From Allomuricauda sp. F6463D (GTDB lineage: Bacteria; Bacteroidota; Bacteroidia; Flavobacteriales; Flavobacteriaceae), in contig NZ_JALKAN010000001.1 in assembly GCF_023015965.1 (NCBI RefSeq), forward strand, positions 1,138,160 through 1,202,159: a DNA stretch of 64,000 nt, in the 5' to 3' direction. Under the pieces are notes generated by a model. It was not told the origin of the DNA and searched no databases. It saw only the letters and a program-made list of their open reading frames with translations. The position numbers and the translations under genes were made by a program. How positions within the stretch are numbered: the stretch's first letter is position 1; the number at the start of each line of letters is the position of its first letter. Below are positions 59,842 through 64,000 of this stretch, one piece after another.

Positions 59842-60338
59842 TAGTTCTTCCCGTTGTTCCGTGAGGAGTTATGCATCTTTACAATTTTCCATTCCCCATC
59901 CGTTTTTTTAAGGATGGCAGTGGCAACCCCTTTTCTGCTGATTGTTTTGGCCTCACCTCCATTTTCCGATTTTAGGCCAATGGTATAGACATAGCTTTCC
60001 GTAGTAAAGGCAAAGGGTAGCTCCACCTTCACTTCAATGGTATAATCCGAAAACCTAAAACTGTTGAAATGTCCAAGTTCTGGACCTATATGATGGTCGA
60101 GATAATGTTGATAGGTGCCTTCCACGCCCCCGGATTCAAAAACTTCGGAATCTTTCGCAAAAAGCTCCAAGGTGCCTTCCGTGGTCAAATTTTGCAGGGC
60201 CTCCTTGTAGCTTTCCATTATCCGCAGCACAGCGGCCCTGTCCTGGTCTAGGTTTTCCTTGTTAGGGTTTGTTTGGCCAAAGCTTGTCCCTGTGAGAAAT
60301 ACGGCCATTAGAAAAATCTGTAAAGTAATACGTTTCAT
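59841..60338 (-). CDS. Secreted NTF2/DUF4440-like protein
   Basis: A 165-residue exported protein with signal peptide MKRITLQIFLMAVFLTGTSFG. The mature domain is NTF2-like: RIMESYKEALQNLTTEGTLELF, VEGTYQHYLDHHIGPELGHF, then FAFTTESYVYTIG and EWKIVKMHNSSR. The closely spaced His pair (DHHIGPELGH) is suggestive of metal binding. It overlaps the PepSY gene, so the two are made together. Confidence 0.87.
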   Translation of the reverse strand: MKRITLQIFLMAVFLTGTSFGQTNPNKENLDQDRAAVLRIMESYKEALQNLTTEGTLELFAKDSEVFESGGVEGTYQHYLDHHIGPELGHFNSFRFSDYTIEVKVELPFAFTTESYVYTIGLKSENGGEAKTISRKGVATAILKKTDGEWKIVKMHNSSRNNGKN

Positions 60339-60357
60339 TGGTTTGTTTTAACATTGT

Positions 60358-60495
60358 TTAGGTTAGTATATATTGTATGATAAAGGCTCCCAGGACAATC
60401 GAAATGACGATCCCATATAGGATATGGGCCAACCATTTTTTTAAAATGGCCTTTTTCGGCTGCACAGGTCCATTGTCACGACAACAATCTTTCAT
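60358..60495 (-). CDS. Small membrane protein with CCRDNG start (45 residues)
   Basis: MKDCCRDNGPVQPKKAILKK begins a 45-residue protein with one TM helix (about 24-42: HILYGIVISIVLGAFIIQYI). The Cys pair near the N-terminus faces a possible copper site. Coding frame, TM segment and placement 20 bp before the NTF2-like gene support a real gene. Confidence 0.65.
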   Translation of the reverse strand: MKDCCRDNGPVQPKKAILKKWLAHILYGIVISIVLGAFIIQYILT

Positions 60496-60678
60496 CCTTT
60501 TTTTCCATTAGTGCCTGACAAGGGAAGGGAACGATTAACTAACTAACTCACCAACCAATCAACTTTGGGTGTTCCCCTCCCTTTCAGGACTTTATTTCCT
60601 CATTCATAGTAACCGGACATGACCAACAACAATAGCAATATCGTTTGTCCCGGTTTTAGGGTAATTTCCATGTCATTT

Positions 60679-61137
60679 TCAATTATCCAATTCTTCCATT
60701 AGATCATTTACCAAGGTCAATATCCGTTCTTTCTCTTCCACCGATAATTTTGCATCCTTATGGATCAGGGTATAGGAAGATAGGGGCATCTTATCGTCTT
60801 CGATCTGACTTGCGATGGACTTTAGTTTGCTCCTTTTTCTTCGATCCGAATAGTCGCCCCATTCATTGAAATTGAGTTCTTCCTTTCCCTCTTTTATGTG
60901 TTCTTCCAAAAACCAGGCGATGGGTTGGACCTTATTGTACCACGGGTATTGGGTGTTGTTACTGTGGCAATCATAGCAAGATACCCGCAAATCGTGTTCG
61001 ATATCCTTGGCAACCTGGTTCACCGACATGAAGTCCGTATCGGGAACCACATCGCTCAAGTTGGGATCTGTGGGCACAAACTGGATGCCCACAAATCCCA
61101 ACAGCACTACCAATACTATGATTTTCAGTACTTTCAT
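60679..61137 (-). CDS. Haem-binding domain protein (cytochrome-c like)
   Basis: A 152-residue exported protein: signal/anchor MKVLKIIVLVVLLGFVGIQF, then the haem attachment motif CYDCH in RVSCYDCHSNNTQYPWYNKV, and the family segments IAWFLEEHIKEGKEELNFN and KMPLSSYTLIHKDAKLS. It belongs to the Haem_bd family of periplasmic cytochromes. Its ATG abuts the DUF3347 stop (61138), so the genes are co-transcribed. Confidence 0.92.
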   Translation of the reverse strand: MKVLKIIVLVVLLGFVGIQFVPTDPNLSDVVPDTDFMSVNQVAKDIEHDLRVSCYDCHSNNTQYPWYNKVQPIAWFLEEHIKEGKEELNFNEWGDYSDRRKRSKLKSIASQIEDDKMPLSSYTLIHKDAKLSVEEKERILTLVNDLMEELDN

Positions 61138-61767
61138 TTAATTGATTTCCTTTTGCACCTTACCACAGGTCAACATCTTACTTCCAAAAAATGGATTCTG
61201 GATTTCGCTACTTGCGCTGAGCCACGTTCCTCCTTGGTTGTTGTTGTACATGGGGCAGAATTGTTGGTACAAGGTTTTGGAAGTCCCGGTTATGGCAATA
61301 AAATCGACCATATCCTTGCCCAGTCCCTCAAAGTGTTCCCGTTGGTGACCGATATCACTTTTGGCGATATGCTCCCCATGTTCCTTGGCCACTTCAATGA
61401 TATCGGACAGCTCCTTCTGTTGCTGTTCATCGTATACGCTGATATCAAAGCTGCCCAAGGCACTGGCCAAGGCTTGGCCCGATTTGGCCGCTTCATCCTT
61501 ATTGTCCGCCACCAGGGCATCCTTCAGTTGGAGGTAGCTATCGATCACAGATGTGCCCTGTGCATCGGACGAACCCATATCATGGTCCATGGTCCCGTGG
61601 TCCATTTCCCCCGCAGAGCTCTCATGGTGATGGCCCTCTTCCGTTCCCATCTCCATATGGGCTCCTTCCTTGTCATTTGTTTCCTTCTTACCGTCCTTAC
61701 AGGAAATCACGGTAACGGTCAATAGCGCAATGGCAATTGTACTTAATGTAACTGTTGTTCTTTTCAT
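61138..61767 (-). CDS. DUF3347 lipoprotein
   Basis: A 209-residue lipoprotein from ATG at 61767 (MKRTTVTLSTIAIALLTVTV, lipobox cysteine in VISC); the frame extends to 61887 but without signal-like sequence. A His/Met-rich linker (HHHESSAGEMDHGTMDHDM) precedes the DUF3347 domain, which ends CPMYNNNQGGTWLS...FFGSKMLTCG. This CPM/GSKMLxCG pattern is shared with copper-efflux adaptor proteins and binds copper by inference. It precedes the haem-binding gene directly. Confidence 0.9.
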   Translation of the reverse strand: MKRTTVTLSTIAIALLTVTVISCKDGKKETNDKEGAHMEMGTEEGHHHESSAGEMDHGTMDHDMGSSDAQGTSVIDSYLQLKDALVADNKDEAAKSGQALASALGSFDISVYDEQQQKELSDIIEVAKEHGEHIAKSDIGHQREHFEGLGKDMVDFIAITGTSKTLYQQFCPMYNNNQGGTWLSASSEIQNPFFGSKMLTCGKVQKEIN

Positions 61768-61898
61768 TGTAATTGATTTTAAGATTAATTCCTGATTTTG
61801 ATTGCCCGGGGTCGGCATATTTGTATTATCCCCCATTATTGTTACTATTTTAATTTTTTCATCTAATTTTCCATTTCTCCCACGCAAGCACTCTACCC

Positions 61899-63206
61899 TT
61901 ATTCTTCCTCGACCGTACGCTTTTTCCCCAAAAACAATCGTTCCCCGAAAAAAATAAGCACCATCAATACCAGGGCAACAATGACCACCAAAAGATCACT
62001 ACCGGCCTTTGACCAAATAAAGGCGCCCAACACCAGTACATCCAGCACAAGGGCCGTAATGAGGATAATGGGATTTGCACCGATTTCCTTTCGTAGATTG
62101 TTTAGGACCCCCCAATGGATCCCGATATCCATGATCAAATAAAAGATGGCCCCCAATGCAGCGATCCGGCTCAGATCGAACAACATGGTGAGCCCTATGG
62201 CAATCACCACGGTATACACCAACATATGTTTCTGTATGTCCCCGGGAATCCCAAAATGTCGATGTGGTATCAATTCCTTTTCAGTGAGCATGGTGGTCAT
62301 CCGGGAAACGGCAAAAATGCTGGCAACGACCCCGGAAACGGTGGATATGATCGCCAGACCAACGGTGAACCAGACCCCATATTTTCCAAAAGCGGGTCTG
62401 GATGCCTCGGCCAGCGAATAGTCCTTGGCCGCAATGATTTCCTGGATGGAAAGATTGGAAGAGACCGCAAATGCCACCATGAGATAGACCAGGGTACATA
62501 TCACCAAAGAAATGACAATGGCCCGTCCCACGTTACGTTTGGGATCGACGATCTCATCCCCACTATTGTTAATGGTGGTAAAACCCTTATAGGCCAATAT
62601 CGACAGTGCCAATGCCCCCAAATAATCCACCAGGGAATGCTCGGTCAAGGACTGGGAAGGAACGACCTGATCAAAGGTAAATCCAGCTGCCCAAAGGCCA
62701 CCAATGGCAAAAACCGCTATCCCGCCGATTTTTAGTATGGCCATGACCAAGGACGATCCCCCGATAGCTTTGTTTCCCATCACATTGACAATAAAGGCTG
62801 TGATCAACAACAATACCCCAAGGATCGGGGGCCAGAATCCTTTCGACTCCACATCAAAAAGCTCCAATACGTAGGTCCCGAACGTCCGGGCCACCAAACT
62901 CTCATTGATGACCATGGAAAGGGCCATCAGCAGTGCACCGGTAGCGGTCCAGGCCGTTTTACCGTAAACCTTTTTGAGGTACATGCCAATGCCCCCGGCA
63001 GAGGGGTAGGTATTGGACATTTTGACATAGGTGTAGGAACTGAAACCTGAGATGACTGCCCCGATTAAAAAAGCAAAGGGAAACCATTGGCCGGAGAGTT
63101 CGGCAACCTGACCCAAGAGCGCAAAAATTCCCGCACCGATCATCACACCGGTTCCCAAAGCAATGGTATTGGTCAGACTCAGGCTATTTTTTTTGTATTC
63201 TGCCAT
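61899..63206 (-). CDS. APC-family amino acid permease
   Basis: A 435-residue inner-membrane transporter with 12 predicted TM helices. TM1 has LTNTIALGTGVMIGAGIFALLG, the conserved unwound segment GxG(I)GAGIF. TM6 has LSILAYKGFTTINNSGDEIV, and the C-terminal half is typical of the CAT/YfnA branch. The substrate is probably an amino acid. Its ATG follows immediately on the multicopper oxidase stop (63207), so it is part of the copper transcript, which is unexpected. Confidence 0.92.
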   Translation of the reverse strand: MAEYKKNSLSLTNTIALGTGVMIGAGIFALLGQVAELSGQWFPFAFLIGAVISGFSSYTYVKMSNTYPSAGGIGMYLKKVYGKTAWTATGALLMALSMVINESLVARTFGTYVLELFDVESKGFWPPILGVLLLITAFIVNVMGNKAIGGSSLVMAILKIGGIAVFAIGGLWAAGFTFDQVVPSQSLTEHSLVDYLGALALSILAYKGFTTINNSGDEIVDPKRNVGRAIVISLVICTLVYLMVAFAVSSNLSIQEIIAAKDYSLAEASRPAFGKYGVWFTVGLAIISTVSGVVASIFAVSRMTTMLTEKELIPHRHFGIPGDIQKHMLVYTVVIAIGLTMLFDLSRIAALGAIFYLIMDIGIHWGVLNNLRKEIGANPIILITALVLDVLVLGAFIWSKAGSDLLVVIVALVLMVLIFFGERLFLGKKRTVEEE

Positions 63207-64000
63207 TTAAAAACGGGCTAGCAGGCCTCCGCCCCAACCATATCGGTTGTTGTAATTGGCCTGGATTGAAAAATTACGTGAAAGGATATAGGAGGCCCCT
63301 ACCAGCCATTGGGTCTCACTTTCATAGGATGAATTCCCCAAATCGTTGACCCATCCAAAATCGGCCCGAAATTCATATTCCCCCTCGAGGAAAATCCTGG
63401 GAAAAAGCAATAGTTCCCTATCCAACCTTATTCTTGGACGCAGCTGGTGGTCCATACTCACATCCATATTAAAGCGGTATGGGGTAAAATACTTGACCCC
63501 TATCAGTCCCACTGTATTGAAACGGTCATAGGAATCAGGGATGGAGGTTTCCGTGTTTACCCCTGCATAGACCCGTACCCAGTCATTGAGATACCTGTTA
63601 TAATTGACTTCCACCTCGGCATTTTGGTCGTAGTCAAATTCTGCCCGTACCCCAAATTCATTCCTGATATTACTTGAAACAAGGAAGAGTTCATTAAAAT
63701 TGGAACCCAATCTGGCAGCACCCCAAGCATAATAATGGTCAGTTTCATCTACCAACTTTTGAACAGGAAAATCCTTCATCCTCAGATCCCTTGGGGTATC
63801 ATAACTGAAAACCCTGGCCATGCCCCCCATCATGTGGTAGAGGATATGACAGTGGAAAAACCAATCCCCGTACTCTTCATTATAAAATTCGATGACCACT
63901 TTCTGCATGGGCGGCACATTGACCGTATGTTTCAAGGGTGACTTTTCACCATTCTCATTGATGACCCTGAAATAATGCCCATGGAGGTGCATCGGATGGT
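63207..64000 (-). CDS. Multicopper oxidase fused to CopB-like barrel, C-terminal part (runs off the right edge)
   Basis: The readable 264 residues begin with HPMHLHGHYFRV, a type 2/3 copper site of multicopper oxidases, then the Cys-bearing site WFFHCHILYHMMGGMARVFSY. From about residue 110 a beta-barrel-like region follows (FNELFLVSSNIRNEFGVRAE, RVYAGVNTETSIPDSYDRFN, LFPRIFLEGEYEFRADFGW) ending GWGGGLLARF, as in CopB-type outer-membrane copper proteins. The fusion of a CopA-type oxidase with a CopB-type barrel occurs in Bacteroidota. The N-terminal part lies beyond the window. Confidence 0.92.
   Translation of the reverse strand, partial: HPMHLHGHYFRVINENGEKSPLKHTVNVPPMQKVVIEFYNEEYGDWFFHCHILYHMMGGMARVFSYDTPRDLRMKDFPVQKLVDETDHYYAWGAARLGSNFNELFLVSSNIRNEFGVRAEFDYDQNAEVEVNYNRYLNDWVRVYAGVNTETSIPDSYDRFNTVGLIGVKYFTPYRFNMDVSMDHQLRPRIRLDRELLLFPRIFLEGEYEFRADFGWVNDLGNSSYESETQWLVGASYILSRNFSIQANYNNRYGWGGGLLARF

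Overview
The window looks like a chromosomal segment of a marine-type flavobacterium (Bacteroidota, probably Flavobacteriaceae). The evidence is the SusC/SusD pair, several TonB-dependent receptors, DUF5916, DUF3347, DUF2652 and YceI proteins, promoters of the Bacteroidota form TTG-N19-TANNTTTG, and a Bacteroidota-type integrase relic. Nearly all genes sit in long, tightly packed operons. No rRNA gene, intact tRNA gene or CRISPR array was seen.

Layout. (1) 1-12673, minus strand: a probable metal (zinc-like) homeostasis locus. It holds a TonB receptor (cut by the window edge), a DUF5916 barrel, an alkaline phosphatase, an OB-fold-like secreted protein, two ABC systems (one permease with a His-rich loop), a small His-containing secreted protein, a MerC-domain protein and a thioredoxin-reductase-like flavoprotein. 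Two matching operator/promoter modules (963-979 and 12661-12673) bracket it. (2) 12826-22740, plus strand: an AT-rich array of seven unrelated genes separated by long imperfect palindromes that behave like integron attC sites. Each cassette begins with GTTRGC-like bases complementary to the start of the palindrome that ends it. A decayed tyrosine recombinase lies at the head of the array, an intact IS110-family element splits one palindrome, and an IS110 remnant follows the last one. (3) 22741-24588: IS scars, a short duplicated sequence and one lipoprotein gene. (4) 24589-35536: DUF547, a TIGR04283-type glycosyltransferase, a DUF3179/OMP pair, an ECF sigma/zinc anti-sigma/DUF2652 operon, and a divergent operon from an OB-fold protein to an ATP-grasp enzyme. 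(5) 35529-44180, minus: a thiol/sulfur-themed operon running from a Rieske-glutamate synthase fusion through TauE/SafE, hydrolase-OsmC, a mercuric-reductase-like flavoprotein and DUF427 to EgtB and EgtD. (6) 44298-51904, minus: SusC/SusD, nucleoside hydrolase and a methylthioribose-kinase-like phosphotransferase, which suggests a nucleoside scavenging locus, then DUF2064. (7) 52286-54385: a solitary PycTM (DUF5706) membrane protein, a broken integrase and a tRNA-like fragment. (8) 54386-64000, minus: a copper resistance cluster with a multicopper oxidase (cut by the edge), DUF3347, a haem-binding protein, PepSY, an AraC regulator with a metal-binding head, CopZ-like proteins, DUF305 and CopA.

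The most noteworthy part is the cassette array: an integron-like system in a flavobacterium with a dead recombinase of its own, whose sites have repeatedly attracted IS110 elements. The paired operators of the first locus are the second strongest signal. All family names come from motif recognition by eye; no database search was possible.
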